From Mycteria americana (Eukaryota > Chordata > Aves > Ciconiiformes > Ciconiidae): DNA of 64,000 nucleotides. Below are positions 39,301 to 54,300 of this stretch, in pieces (the first letter of the stretch is position 1; every line of letters begins with the position of its first letter). Below the pieces are notes generated by a model that worked only from the letters and a program-made list of their open reading frames with translations, had not been told where the DNA came from and ran no database searches. Both the position numbers and the translations under genes were made by a program. The stretch spans positions 107,143,756 to 107,207,755 of the forward strand of contig NC_134366.1 in assembly GCF_035582795.1 (NCBI RefSeq), in the 5' to 3' direction.

Positions 39301-42300
39301 TTAGCATACTCTCACAGGATTGATCATATTTTTATATTAAAGTTATTAGATCATGTAAAAATATCAGCAAGTTCTTCATACTAAAACCTACTCAAGCAAA
39401 CAGTATTCAAAACCCAATACTAATCCTTTAAAATTTAGTGTCAAGTTAGAGCTGGGAATACACAAATGTCAATGACAAACAAGCTATTTTTAGCAAGTCA
39501 GTTCCTCACAGTTTTTCTGCTGCTATGGCAACCTGAAATCTACATTATGCAATTTCATGTTACTTCTTTCAAGATTATCCTGAGCAAAAAAAACGGAAAG
39601 TCTATGAATGCTTTTACATCTTGTTGCGCTTGCATAAAAGGATCCCTATCATCACCAGTGTCTCTAAAAACAGAAAAAATTGCTCAGATTAAGTCACCTG
39701 AAGATCATCATAAAATGCAGTTATTTTAATGAATGCAGGATATAAAAGCACATCAGCAGTACTCCTGTAGCAGAATATCAAAGATTCATGTCTCACTAGA
39801 CTTTGAGAAATGTCAAAGGCAAACGAAGAAAAATTTTGGCCTTGGCTCCTTTTCACTACTTAAAGATCCCTCATCAAACTGCTTACGTGAGTGGGTGCAT
39901 TAGTGGCCCTAGCATGCACAGGAGAAGCAGTTAACGTAACAGTTAGAAATTACAAAATGTGCAGACGTGGTCTAATATCCACTGGCTTCCCTCCTAGAAG
40001 CACTTTTGAGTACAAACACAGTAAAAGAGCTTAAAAGCATTCAAAGAAGATTAACTGCCCGGTTGAAGGTAAAGATGAGCTCCTACAAAACCTCCCACTC
40101 AGTCAAATGAAAGCAACCTGCAAACTGTTTTCCGAAAGCTTTTATTTCCCACCCTCCAACTGAAGTCACAAAACTGGTAATTTATAAAGGAATCATCAGC
40201 AAAGGCTCAACATTCTTCTTGTTCCTGCCTGAGACCACTCCTTCAGGAGATTCAGATAAATAAACCCATAAGAGCTTGAGATGATTCATTTTTGTGTGCT
40301 ATACTTTGAAGACTGATACTAAAACTTTGGAGACTGTGAAAGTGTAGCCTAATGTTACCAGGATCTTTAAGGAACAAATAAGGTGACAACCTTCATTTGC
40401 AAATTGTTGTGAATCTCAGAAAAGAAGGAACAAAACACAGCTGAAGAATTCTAAAACCCTACAACCTCAAAACAATTATTGTTATGACCACGTAACTATT
40501 ATCTTTGCAATCCACAACCCACTCTGTCAGCATTCAATACACAAACTAGGTTTGTAACAATCTTACCCAACATTCATCACTTTGCTCTACCACCAGACAC
40601 ATCCTATTTTGGCTGCTGCTTCCATTTATTGCATCTTATAACTCTGCTAGGCTTTAGGGGGAAGCTCATCCTTTGATGCCTCAGCCTTTACTTCCATACC
40701 AGAAAGACAAACTTGATCTGCAAGTCTGTGCCACGAAGTGGAAAAAAAGTAGAAAACTCCTTATGCAGAGAGACCTTCAGTATAGACAAGGCTTTAAGCA
40801 GATGTGCTGAGCAGACACACATAAACAAAGGCTGCAGCATGGAAAGAGAGGCCCATCACATTCCAGAGCACAGATAAGACCATGAAAACATGCCACAGTT
40901 TCTTATAGCAGACCAGAAACCTTACTATTCTCTTGGAACAAAGAGGAAAAAAAACAGGGATCGGTGCCTTAAACAGACTTTTAAAAGACAAGCATCCAAC
41001 GGGACAATGAAAGTTTGATCGCTACAAATTCAAAAGAATAGCTTTGTGCTAAAAAACATACATATTTCACTGGTACAGAAAGAACTAGTGAAATAAAATT
41101 TTGTGACACATCAGTTCGAACTGCCATTTTCTGCATTGTTTCCTAGTTTTTATATATAATTTATTTATTTTACAAGCAACGCACTGCACACAAAGTCAAA
41201 TCAGGTAGTAAAATAGGAAAACCTGCAAGACCAGACTACATTAATATGTTGCAATAGCTTTCTGGAAATTTTGTAAATTAAATAAAAAAGAAAAATAAAA
41301 CTTACAACTTCTGAATTTCAGGCCACAAGGTATTCTGCAGCAAGTGATCCTCTGGGGGAGGTTCTAAGAGACATTTGTACAACATATTCAAATTTGGTAC
41401 TAAATAATCTAAAAATCGGCTAAATAATGCTTCAAGTTTATATCCAATGAACCTCATTTTCTATTTCCTACAATAGAAGGGAATCTCATACCTGTAAGAA
41501 TCAAGGGTTGAAAATAAATCTCAGGATACTGATTCGAAATGGTATTAAATGTTTCTTCATCCTCAGCTGGTTGAACAGCCATATCTCCTATTCAAAGTAA
41601 GCACTTCATTAGCTAGAGAGAACACACTTGACAAGCAGGAAAATATGAGCACTTATTATACAAGTAAAAAACATCTATTGTTTTTACAATATAAGTAATG
41701 GAAATTAGGTTACTCTGCTTCCAGAGTTACAGTAATATGAATATTAGAATCTAGTTATTCTAATGCACATGAGAATGAGGAGGAAAGGAAAAAAAAAATA
41801 ATAATCTAACCTTTGGACTAATTTTATCCTGAGACTGACCTCTCTCCATCAGCACAGTCTCTTTTAGAGATTCTTAAAGAGACTTTGATTTACCTAAAGA
41901 AGCAGTCACCAGGAGTTGAACCTGTGCTTCCCCAACGTTAAACCTTTCATTCTGTATCTGAAATTGTTTAAAGCAAAAATCTCAGATACAAGTGATTAAT
42001 TCCTAAACTTAATGTAGACCCCTAAATGAAAAGCTATACTTGCAGAAGTGTATCTACAATTTGCAAACTTCAGCAAAACTGCCAAGGGCTCAGTCCTTAG
42101 CTTTAGGCAAAAGTACCAGACGTAACTGAAATTACTCAGTTAATTTTAAGTTAAAATTCAACTCTGTCCTTCACTTTGAAGGTATTATTTAAGAAAAAGG
42201 TACAGAGTTGGGGAACAATTGCTCTCAGACACAATCTAGCTATTTGTCAAATGTACATTTCAAATACAGACGTTTAAAAAAGCAGGTACAGAAAAAGCAG

Positions 42301-45300
42301 AACAGAAACACTATCTTCTCATGCATCCTGTCTTCTCTCCCCTTGAAAACTAAATTAGCAACATTTATCTAATTTGAGACCACTATCTGATCATCGCTTA
42401 CCATGAAGATTCCTCTGCAGAGTAAGCAAGAAAAGAGATCTGTGGGGCTTTAACCCAAGCCATCAGCGCTGACAGTGGGCACCGGTGGGCAATGCAGGAA
42501 AATTTGACAGCTTTTCTACTCAAAGTGCTGATTCTGGGTGTGCCACACGCAATGAATGGAAATTAGTAATTCTGTGTGTGACAATATTCTAGGAGAAGGA
42601 AGTTTTGTTCCCTCTCTCAGCAGAAGGACTCATGAGAAAACAGAAGAAAGAGCTTTAGCCAAAATGTATTTTACAAGTTACTTCAAGTACAACAAAGCTA
42701 CTTTCCTCTCACAAAAGATTTAGGACAATTTAGCTGTATTGACATTGAAGATCCTGGAGACAAAGCTTATTAAAATGCTTCCTTTTTTAATTCACACCTT
42801 CTGATAAAGTTTTAAGCAGAGAAGAAACAGGTCTGACTGTAGATTCCAGTGTAAGTGCATTTTTACCAGAGACTTTATTAAACACCAGATTACCAGTCTC
42901 ATCCCCAGTCTCAAGACACTACTCAGTTATTTTTATCATTCTAGAGAGATGTTTGTTCCTCCTTCCTTGTTCCCTCACAATGCAATCCCCACCACCTCTC
43001 CAAGAAATTTCTCTGGTGCCTCACCAGCCTTTACTGACAGAACATTAGTTACTGTTGGCTAACTAATTCTCCCTTCCCAAATACTTTCACAAAGCATCAT
43101 TTACCTGGAGAAGGTTTATGGCTATTTTCACTGGAACAGAAAATGTGACTGATCCCCCCAAAGCATCATTACTTCTGTAAGCCTCTACAAAGGCACTAAC
43201 ATTTGAGGAGAGTGTGAAAAGGACTCCAGAATATAGCTTTGGAGGTCAAGGTATTTTACAGAGAAACCGCACGTAGCAACAGGTAGTTCTGCTTTAACAA
43301 CTCTGAACCTAGTTTTCACAATATGCCATTCAATACTAATCTTTTTGGCTAAAAGTCATCAGTCTTCTGGGGGGGAGGCGTGGGCAGTGAGCATGGAGAA
43401 AACAGAGGAACAACGGCAGGTGGGGGAATTCAAATAATATCCTGCCCTGGCTACTCCCAGACCCATCACAGGAGAGCAATGAGCCCCAGCATCCGTGTGA
43501 AACTCATCAAGATCAGTCACCAGGAGAGCCTCTCGGGAGCACTGCGCAGACTGAATGGGGTTACTTCCTACAGGGGCGTGGGACACAGTATAGGAGGCAG
43601 GGAAAGAGCATTTTGGGTTTGCACAAGACAGTACAGGATGTTTAGGGGAGAAACCAAAGGCAGAGAAGGGGAGGAAAGACTTTCACTAGTGCTTTTTTTT
43701 TAAATTATTTTTAAGTACCATTATTTAGGTGCTACCAGAGAAATAAACACTTTGCACAATTTTATTTCTAGATTCTAAACTTGCAGTCAAGCTTACCATG
43801 ACAGCCCTAACAAAAAGGCGTATGCTAAAACAGTCATTCAAAAAACCCAAACAAACAAACAAAAAAACCCAACCAAGTTTCCACATGAAGGACCATCACC
43901 ATTATTTCTCATTAGCCATACCTTCAAAAACAGCTTTATTGGATAATCCCAAAGCTGGCACAGTTGCACCTTCTGGAAGATCAGACGATTGCTGAATTAA
44001 AAAAAAAAAAAAAAAAAAAAAAAGAAAGGTTACACACAGACTGTCACGTAGGTTCAGATTTCAAAGCCCACAGTTTAAAGAATCCCTGTGATAAAAAGAG
44101 ATTTTTCTGGAGAAGTGAAGGGGGGCACTTTGAAGAACTCCCAACTCATCCAGAACATACCCTGGACAAAATGAAGTGCCAGAAAAAAAAGCTTTTCCAA
44201 GGCCTCAGCTCAAGAGTTCTGCTGTAAAGCATGCATCTTCTTCCTTAATTACAGGTTTTCTTCCACAATCTTAGTTATTCTAGGATATACATGATAATTA
44301 ATCAACTGAGAGCACTGCAGTTTTTAACACAATAGGACTGGGAAATAGTCTGTTCTAAGGTGAAATAATAAAGCAGCATTTCGGAAAAGGGGACAGAGGG
44401 TGAGTGCCTGTGCCCACAACTTCAAATACAACCGAGTACATAGCACAGAGATGTGGCTGGAGTATGTGGCTGTTTAGAGCAGCACAGAGGAAAGAAATCA
44501 GACAGAAAATACTTCCATAAAGGTATGGGGGGAAAAGCCAAAATTTAGAAAGGGTAAGTGAACATGGGGCCCTTTGTGCAGAGTTGGAAAAATATTAGAT
44601 TTAATAGCTGTAAAACCCCTTTCTTACAGTGTCTGAAAAGTTCAAAGAAAGACTGTTTTACAGAATTGGATTAATAATTTAGGTGACAGCTTAAAATACT
44701 ATGTTATTTATTTAAATTTTCATAATTTGATGAGAAAATGTATGAGACACACACTGGTCTAAGGCTTCTAAAACAAAAATGGTTCTTCATTACAACCCAA
44801 AGCATAATACAATCCCACGGATTTGAACTGAATATAATCCTATTCAACCCTTTCTGAATATAAAGCTGGCTTTTTTGGTTTTAAGTAATTTTTTGGGAAA
44901 GGCATTTCAGCTAAATTAAGAAAAAGCTTACCCACTTTAATGAAAAAAAGTATTCACAGCAAACAATCTCAATAAAGCTATTTAAGAGTAGCAGTATCAT
45001 TAGAGTTCATAAAGCCTTCCTCTTTAAACAAAGCCCATGTGAAACACTTTGTGATACCATGAATCAAAAAATAGCACTCAGAGGAAGAGCTGGTAAGGAA
45101 AGTCTACATAAAAGTAAAATAATGACATCTGCCAGCATTATAAAAGCACAATGTTATTTGTACAATGTCATTAACACAAATGCTTACAAAGTCTTAAGGA
45201 ATTAAAGTGCTAAACAGCTACTTATGTAACTTCTTGCTATCAAAAATTAACTGATTTCTTTCCCAGATGTTTCAATTGTTAAATGAAATGGAAAGGCTAA

Positions 45301-48300
45301 TCCACCTCTGAGAAGCTGCACAGAAAACACTGCTTTTGAGCCAGAAATGCAAAGAGCATGCAAGACACTGTACAGAGGCAAACTACCCTGAATGAGGACT
45401 GCTCTACAAAATGCAGAGAAAAACAGAATTAGATCTTAAAGCAAACGGGGAGCAAACAAAGGACGGCAACTCTGCAGTCTTATCTTTCCACAGCGTAGGA
45501 AAGTATACTTATTGACAACTAAGAACTGGAATGTAAAGGCCTCCAGAAAATTTCCAATGCCAAGAGGAAATAAAGCATGAGCAACTACATATTTATAAAT
45601 ATTTATATGTAACAACTAACTACAGTGCTGAAAGCTTCACACTATTTCCAAGCATACAATTAAAAAAAACACCACCACATAACCACACAACAATAATTAC
45701 ATCTAGACAAGACTAATACACCCTTAAATTAAGGAGAAGCACATTACCAGGCTTTATTGTTTGCTTTCAAATCACCAAGTGTGTACAGTAGTCTACTTGG
45801 TCTGACTTATTTCAAATTTACCCATACTCTTTGCAATCTTCAGACACTAGGTCTTGTTTAGTTTCAAATACAACCTGTTTTATAAGACAACACTGTGAAA
45901 ATACATATGAAACACCACACATGGAAGCAAATAGAAGGGAAAGGAAAAATAAGGTGAAGGTTTCAGAATTATTGAAAGAATTTTTATGGAGTTTAGTGCA
46001 ATTTGACGTTTTCTAAAGCATTAATTTTATTTACATGAAAGAGGGCTGTCTTCATTTAGCATTGCTTTAGCACACTTACGTGGTAGGACAGCTTCTCCAT
46101 TGGAATACCAGTGATGTTACTGAAATTTTCTATAAAATTCTTGGGAGCACAAAAAACTCTAAGCACTTTTTCATCTGCTCCTGACACAAACTGAAACCGG
46201 CCAATCATTGCCAGACAACGCATGTCGTATCCATGTACTTGAGGCCTTGCTATTTCATGCCAGGTTACCTAAACAAACAGACACACAGTTAAAACACAAT
46301 TCTCAACCAGAGAAGCAGCAAGATTCTGAGTTCCAAAAAAGTACTAATACTTTACTTGCTGACTTTAACAACATAAAGCAAGGTTAATAGCAACCTTCTA
46401 CTGACATTCATAAAACTGATGTATGCTCACATACATCAGTTAAATCCTATTTTTCCATCAAACAATTCCTGTAATTAGTAAACTGCACAGATATGTTTAA
46501 GGCATTTGCTTACCTTTGTTACTAAAGGCACACCACACTTACTGTGACTTCTTTATGCTAGACAGTCAGGAATAGGACATAACTTGCTTAAGCAAAAGGA
46601 GGATTGTATGCTACTTACTACTTTCAAAAACTGTAGTTCTGAAAGATGCAAGAAAGGTAGCGATAATTACCTTGCTTCCTTCATCTGTCTCTCGCAAAGC
46701 ACAGCAGCACTATTGTCAGCAGGCTACAGGTTCCTACTTCCCCCATTTCTTTAAATACTTAATTTAAATGAAACCATTTAATAGAAGCTCTGCAAAAAAC
46801 TGACAAAACCAAAATAGCTTCTTATAGGAAAAACATCTGGAAAATCCTGATGATTTTAGAAGTGTTTTCATTTGAAGCATTAATTTTTCCCTAGTTTCCT
46901 GAAATATTCATATCCACTCTTCAAGTATTAATCCAAGAAAAGCAGAATTAACAGCTGACCAGAAATTTGATAGACAAGTTAGTTTTATAGTCACACTAAG
47001 CAAAGAATATTAGCAAAAACAGATTAAATTATTTAAGTTTTCTAAAAATCTTTTTCTACACATGAAAAAATTGATTCTTCAAAAAAACCCACCTTTGTTT
47101 TCTAGCAAATAAATTTTCATGACAAGATTTCTAGTAAGTGTCATTTGCTACTACTCCTACATGATACTTCAGTTGGAAAAATACAGTGTGCACTTTTGAG
47201 TTAACAGCTAGCAGAATTAGAACTAATTTAGACTATTTCAGTATTACAATGCCTGGAAAACTGCAGCCAAGACAGAGTTTACATTGTACTAGATATCATA
47301 CAAATGTAAGGAAAGGCATTACGTTGACTGTAAGCTGCAGATATCACACTAAACATTCAACTGAGTTTCGAATGTCAAAGCTTCTGATAGAACCTGAATG
47401 GGATACTTGACAGATCCTACAAAATCTCATGTTTTCACAAGAACTTGATTATTTTCCAGTGAGAAAAAAGCATTAATTTCCCCCCCCCCCAAAAAAAAAA
47501 ACCAACAAAACCACAACAAACCACCAAGCAAACAGTGCAATAAGCCCTTCTTACCCTTTACTAGGTGCATCTTTGCATACTTTAGAACACAGCACATAAC
47601 AGGAATGAAAAGAAAAAAAAAAAAAAAAAAATCACAAACCCCAAAACAGACAAAGAGAGGGCTGCATAAGTCCGCAATAAGCTTTTTCCAGAAGAATCAG
47701 GGGGCAAATTTGCATGAGAAATTGAAGCTGATTGTTATCCCTCATTTCTGATATTTGAACCCAGTACAATATCAGAATTGAGACTTCAAGAAGGGATAGT
47801 TATTTGCCTTTAACACTTAGTTCTCTTTTTATAGAGAAAAATGTGACTATTGAGCTGTAATACTAACTTTTCACAGATATCTGAACCATCCATTGTGTCT
47901 TGTTAAGACAAACATCAGATGTCACCTGTTGTAATTTTTCAGATGCTAAACTCAGTATGGTAAAGAAAGTAAGGCATTTTAAAAGCCTATGTTATCTAAG
48001 TTCACGAGCAGCAGAACTAAACACCTGGTTTTCAGGGTTCAGAAGTCCAGAATGCACCCTTTCAAATGACCCATTTCTATCTCAACCCTCCACCTCACCC
48101 CACTGACAGGATACTATAGCTTTCTCCCACACCCCATGCAGCAACATGTGTTGATGCTACTTGGATTTACACCTGGTTAAACTAGCCAGGTGGCTGCTCT
48201 GTGCCACAACAGGAAGGGGAAATACAATTGAATATTCAGCTCACACCAAACTTAGATATGAAGACCGAAATTACTCTGCTAAATCAATTAATTCAAAAGT

Positions 48301-51300
48301 TTCAGGGACAGCAGGAACAGCTGTACAGGTAAATCATACAAAGCTCAGTTCTTTCAGAAAATAGGATAAAAATTTAGCAAGCAGCATACATAATAAAGAG
48401 TGGTACTTCAGTAGGTCACAGAGAATGTGATATTGACAACTCTTTTGAATGCTGCCAACTTACATCATGTGCTAGTCCTGGATTTTGCTTCCATTTGTCA
48501 AATCCAACATACTATCTCTTCCACAGAGCTGTTGTACCCTCCAGATTGGAGATTAGGGGAAAAGGCAGGGAAGAAAACTGGAGATGCCCTTCCCACAACA
48601 CAAGGCAAAGCTTAGCACTTGAGCTGGGATTGCCACCACTTCTGTGTGGCCTGGAAGAAGGAAATAAAGGAATTGATGCCAAATTCATTCTCCCAAAAAT
48701 GTCAGACATCCTGTGCTGGTCTACACTACAGAAGCTTTGATGAGACAGTTGTAATAGCCACCCTTTGCCTCCCCCAGCTAATAGCGCAGCTTGCACAGGG
48801 CCTTACATGACTTCAATCAGTCTAGTTTCTGCCAGTTTCCTGAACGGAACATTAGTACTGTTCTGCCAGAAAAAGCTGTATTTGTAGATGAGGAAAATGC
48901 ATAAGCAACTAGAAACAGGAACTTCTGCTTTCCTAGACAGGGTTTCCCACACCAAAATTTAGACTTATTTGGAACACACAAAGTTATTCAGAAATAATTC
49001 TTCCTGAAAAGTTGCTTGCACAGGTACCAACTGCACTCATGCAGTTCAGATAATCATTCTGGTAAAACAGTCAGAGTCATAAACAAAATAGTGTAAAAAA
49101 TACAGTGAGAACTTTGCTTCAATTAAGCTTTTGTAAAAAAACCACAACCAAAGTTGAGTTTCTTTACAATTACCTGCAGCAGTGGTTAGCCAAGTGTTAA
49201 ACAAAGGCAATAGATGGTTATTAGAATCAGCCATGTATTCCTCCTTCTGAATTACTGCAGAGCCTGTTTTTTAAGACCCTGGAGAACACTAACTGAAAGT
49301 AACCTGGAGGTGAACTCAGGATTAAACAGCAGTCATGCTATGCGATTGCCAAAACTCTTCCATTAGCATTTTTAAAGTGAAAACAGCACATACTGGATGA
49401 CCAAACCAAGCATTTACACAAGCAGTTTTGAACAGATCATGGCTTGGGGAAGTTTAAGATTTGAGTTGTATTCTGGTGACTTGTTCCAAACTCAGGACAG
49501 ACAAGCCCTCTTTACCAAGCTCACAAAATCTTTGAAGATCATACCTCTGTATCTTGTTTTCTTTTCCATGGAGCAAAGAGTCTAGTAGTTTGATCAGAAC
49601 CAACACTGATGATAAACTCTCCTTCTGGATCCCACTTTACATCCTCTACACTGTTAAAATGTCCTGAAATCACAACTTCTGGAGTCCATTCTTTCTATTA
49701 AAAAGTCACCAAAGAAGCAAGGAGTTTTCAATTGACTGATTGGCATATTCTAACCAAAATAAAAGTATCAACGTCCTTGCTAAGAAAGCAAAAGAAAAGA
49801 CATTTGAAAACAGCACATTATTAGAACTCAGAGTGGCTAAAGAGACACAAATGCTGATTTATTGCTCCAATCTAAAAGAAACTTGTGTTATTGGTTCAGC
49901 TGCCACTTCTGAACAAAGCACAACCACAAAGGAGTTCAGTCTGTTCCACTGACTTCATGGTTCCCACAGGGAAGCAACAGGTTTTAGAGCCTGGGAGATT
50001 GCAACCTCCCTTCTGTGCAGGAGTGAAACTCCTACAGAATATTATATTCAGAGAAGGACTATTTTAATCATTAATTTTAAATCGTACTGTTACATTTTTC
50101 TATTAACAATAGAGTTTACCTCAAGTAACATATAAGTGTAATTCTTTTAAGTACTACTACTAATAAAAAACCAACGTACCTTATTAAATGTAGCCTGTTT
50201 CCAAAGGTGTAGTGCTCCATGAAAAGCATGAGCAACAATCATTGAACCATCTGGACTAAACTGGCAGTCAAAAAATCCAAGGGTATTGCCACCCACTTCA
50301 CCTACCCGCACCTGAATTAATGATCAGAAGCGAAATATTGATAAAAATGGCCTTCCAGTCATATAAACTCATCCTAATCTCATGAGATCAAAATTTAGCT
50401 ATAGGCAAGAGTTCACGTTACACACAAAAATAAGTTTAAAGAATATTTTAATTGCAAAGTTAAGCACTAAAATATCATGGGAATTAAAGCTGCATGCCAC
50501 TTTAATGGAGCCTCCCTTCATAAACATCTTGGGATAGAATCTTGCTCAATCCCTCGGGGAAACAAAACACTACGCTAGATGAGACGAGAACCCAATCTTT
50601 CTATGTTTCAGTCTAGTCTGTTGGATGCAACAGTTTCTTGTCATCTGTTGCCTTGCTATTGCTCTGTTGCACAAAATGGAAAAATGGTCCAAAAGAACAA
50701 TGGTTCCCAATTACCTCCCCCCCACCCCCACCCCCCCGTTAATTTCCAAGATTCACTACCATATTTCCATTTCCCTTTTTCTCCATGAATCTCCATGAAT
50801 CCCTGCAATTAGTTCCACATTCCTTCTGTGGCATATTTTGGCCTGTTTTGTGCTTCCCTTGTGACTTTGCATGTATGTATGCATGCATACACACATGCCT
50901 TATAGTTGCTCTAGTGCTCTTCCAAGTCTTTAATTACATTAAAAGTTATTAAAGTTACATTTTCAAGTTTTATTCAAGAGATAAGACCACAATTCCTTTC
51001 AAGCTGAACTCTTAACAATTCCCCCATTATTATACAGCTGCTTTTAAGATCACAATGAAATTAATCTATCCTCATTCTAAATGGCAGTGTGGACTAGTAT
51101 GTCCATTCTATTAGTACTCATTCAAAAAAAATACCACTCATATGGAAGTGGCTTTGATATGACATGCTAGAGGCAGAATTCTAGTCTCACCTCTGAGCAG
51201 GAGAATGACTTTGTCAAGACTTCTTGTTCATCATATCAAAATGAAAGACAGAAAATGGGACATTCCCCTTGTGCCCTTCCTCCCTGCAGGCTTCCAGCTC

Positions 51301-54300
51301 AGGTTTCCCTCCCTCAATGCAAAAAGAATTGTTGCAGTTAAAATGCCTGATCTGAACTGCGAGCTGCACATCTGAGGTCTATTCAATGCAAACAGAATGT
51401 AAAAAGAAAGAGTAACAACTTGCAACAAGCTTTACTGCACAATGCATTTTTAGAAGCTTGTTAATTTATCCACAACTAAGCATTACAACTAGGGACAACC
51501 AATGGCATCTCTATGTGATCACCCTATTATGAACTAATTTCTACTTCAAGTAGAAAGGCACAAGAACTTTTTAATGGAACAGGGGAAAAATTAAATACAC
51601 TACTGTAATTCTTTTTCACCCAAGAGAGGATTAGAACTTTCTTTGTGACAGGAACAATCATAAACAATGGTTGGCATAACCCAACACAAACAATTTCAGC
51701 CAAACTATTGCAATTTGGAAAAGCAGGTCAACTGAAAACACACACATCTACCAAAGCACTAGATAAATCTGGTTGTACTACTTGTTTATTTAGGATGATC
51801 TGCGTTAGAAGAGCATTCAAAATACTACAGTGAAACATGAGTATCCAGCTCAAATGGAAGAAAAACCTAAAGACACAGCCCATGAACAAGTTATTGTGAG
51901 TAAAACCAGGCTTGTGAATTGCGTGTCAACTGTTCTGTAGTAACTGCTTGGATGCACATTCCCACAAGGATTAACTACAAAGAATTCAGGAGGGTTTCCT
52001 CCTCTTCTCACCAGGAGTACACAGCATGTGTTACTATGCAGCACCTGGCTTGCTATACTAAGAATGACAGTTGAGCACAAACTCCCCTTTGAAACTCCCT
52101 GATATGGTAATAAGAAAGCAAACAAGCATTAAAAATCATATTGCATCACATCATTTTTGAAAATATAGTTTTACTCACAACACAGCATCAGAATGAGTAT
52201 TTTTGCAAGAAAATGTTTTTGCCTTTCTCTCCCAGCATTTTATAGAGTTTTTGTTCCCTACAGTACACAGACGATGCTGGAAACACAACCTGAATACGGT
52301 ATGTATTGTGAGAAAGATTAACACTTGCCTGTTCTAGCCAGACTCCAGATTCCTTATCAGGTTCCCAGATGATCACAGTTTTGTCCATTGATGCAGACAA
52401 TATCCTCATTGGTTGTTGCATGCTGCCATCTACAGTACAAGGAAAACGATTACCCTACAACCTATGAGAATACTTTCTAAAAGAACTTGGTCGTACTGAA
52501 ATCCAAACACGCTAAGAAACTGTTCAGCATCAGAGATGTGCAATGCAGTACTTAAACGCCAGACTTAACAGGCTCTACGTTCTTGCCAGACGTTCATTAG
52601 GAGGTTTTGTATTTTTCAGCCATAATCTCCCAAAGGAAATGTAAAACACGTACATATTCTACTGTTTATTCACTCCAAATTGATATTGAAACAAATGTGA
52701 TTCGGAGGAAAAGCTAAAGCTTCACAGAGAGACTGCATAGCAGTTCTCAGTTCTATTCCTCAAATAAGTTTTTACTGAGACATTTACAGTTTAAAAAAAA
52801 AAATTCTCTATGCCAGTATTCACTAGGGGTTTTTTTCCAAATTGTTAGATTTACTACAGACTTCAATATACTCTAGCACCTTGTAATACATACAGTAGTA
52901 AGGACTGCTCCCCAAAATGCAGTGATACACTCCAGACAACCACCCAACACAGCCAGAATGGGGAAGGGGGAATTGGTTCATCACCCAGTTGCAAAACCCG
53001 CAGGAGAACCACTGAGGAACCTTTCTTGAGAATCTCATGGGCATCTCATGAGGTGGTATCTTATGTCAGCCCCACACCTCCTACCTTCTGCATTGAGAAT
53101 ATGTGTCAGATCGGTCTGCCTCTATTGAAGAAGAAAACGTATTTTGGGGAACACAAGATTGGGCAGGCCACAGAACACAAGCAGCTGCACATACGCAGAA
53201 GCATGATATAAGACACCTGGAAAACTTCACGGTCTAACAGGACAGTTTTTCAGATTGCAGTGCAAGACTCACATGCCTGTATTGTACCTAAGCCTTGCTT
53301 TAACAGGCAAAATCTTTTATTGGTGTCTAAAACAAAAAAAGTTAAAGAACAGATAACTAAGGCAAGATTTCTAAAGCAAGTCCTGTGTCTTTCACTACAG
53401 GTATTTTGACATTCTAATTGCACTCTACTGTTCAAGTGTTGTATATGCACTGGCAAAGCTGTGCTTTGTACTGGTGAAGTCACCTGTCATCAGTAACTCT
53501 AAAACATCTCAGAAAAAAACACACCTTTGCCAATACAAATACACAAGGGCATTCTGATTGTGCAAGCATGTCAAACCAACAGTCTCCTTCCCTTATACGC
53601 CAGGCAGACACACGCCAGTAAATCAGTACTGCAAACAAGACTGTCAGAATTTAAGGATTTTTAAAAGACAGACGAAGACTATGGCAAAATGCAAAATTAA
53701 ACTGTAAATAATTTTTTCAATGAGAGTCTGCATTAATGCCTTAAAGCTACATGTTAGAGAAAACTGATACTCAAAGAATCCCTGGCATGTTATATTAATG
53801 CACAGAAGACTGCAGATTAATCTTCTGAATGTTGCTATTTGTTCCTTTCTACTCCAAGAAAAAGAAAGGAGTGCTATTGAGTTACTGCTTACCTTCTGAA
53901 GAACAGACATTTCAAATACATGTATCAAGGTAAACTACTAGAGCTATTAATTCATACTGATTAAACTAATTTGTACTCCGTAAACAACAAGTCAATTACA
54001 ATAAAGCCAGTACAGCTCAGTTATTTTACTTCATTCAGTAAAGAAAACACAAGTAAAAGGCAACATCCATTTACTTATAAAACATTATTTGCAGAATTTA
54101 AACATTTTCATATTCCACAGTGACAAGTGAACATGCAAATACAATACAGAGACGTGACTGTACTCTATGTATACAATACTTAACATAACTGCTAAGCATT
54201 TGGTATCTTTTTACCTTTGGAAAATGAAGGTTGCCAGTGAACTGCATACACCCAGTTTTCATGACCAGCCAACACCGACTCCAAAGTAATTGCATATGTT

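Noticed and set aside
43380..43703. 107-codon plus-strand ORF in an ELP2 intron
   Set aside because: It lies on a dispersed repeat copy whose other copy does not keep the same frame.
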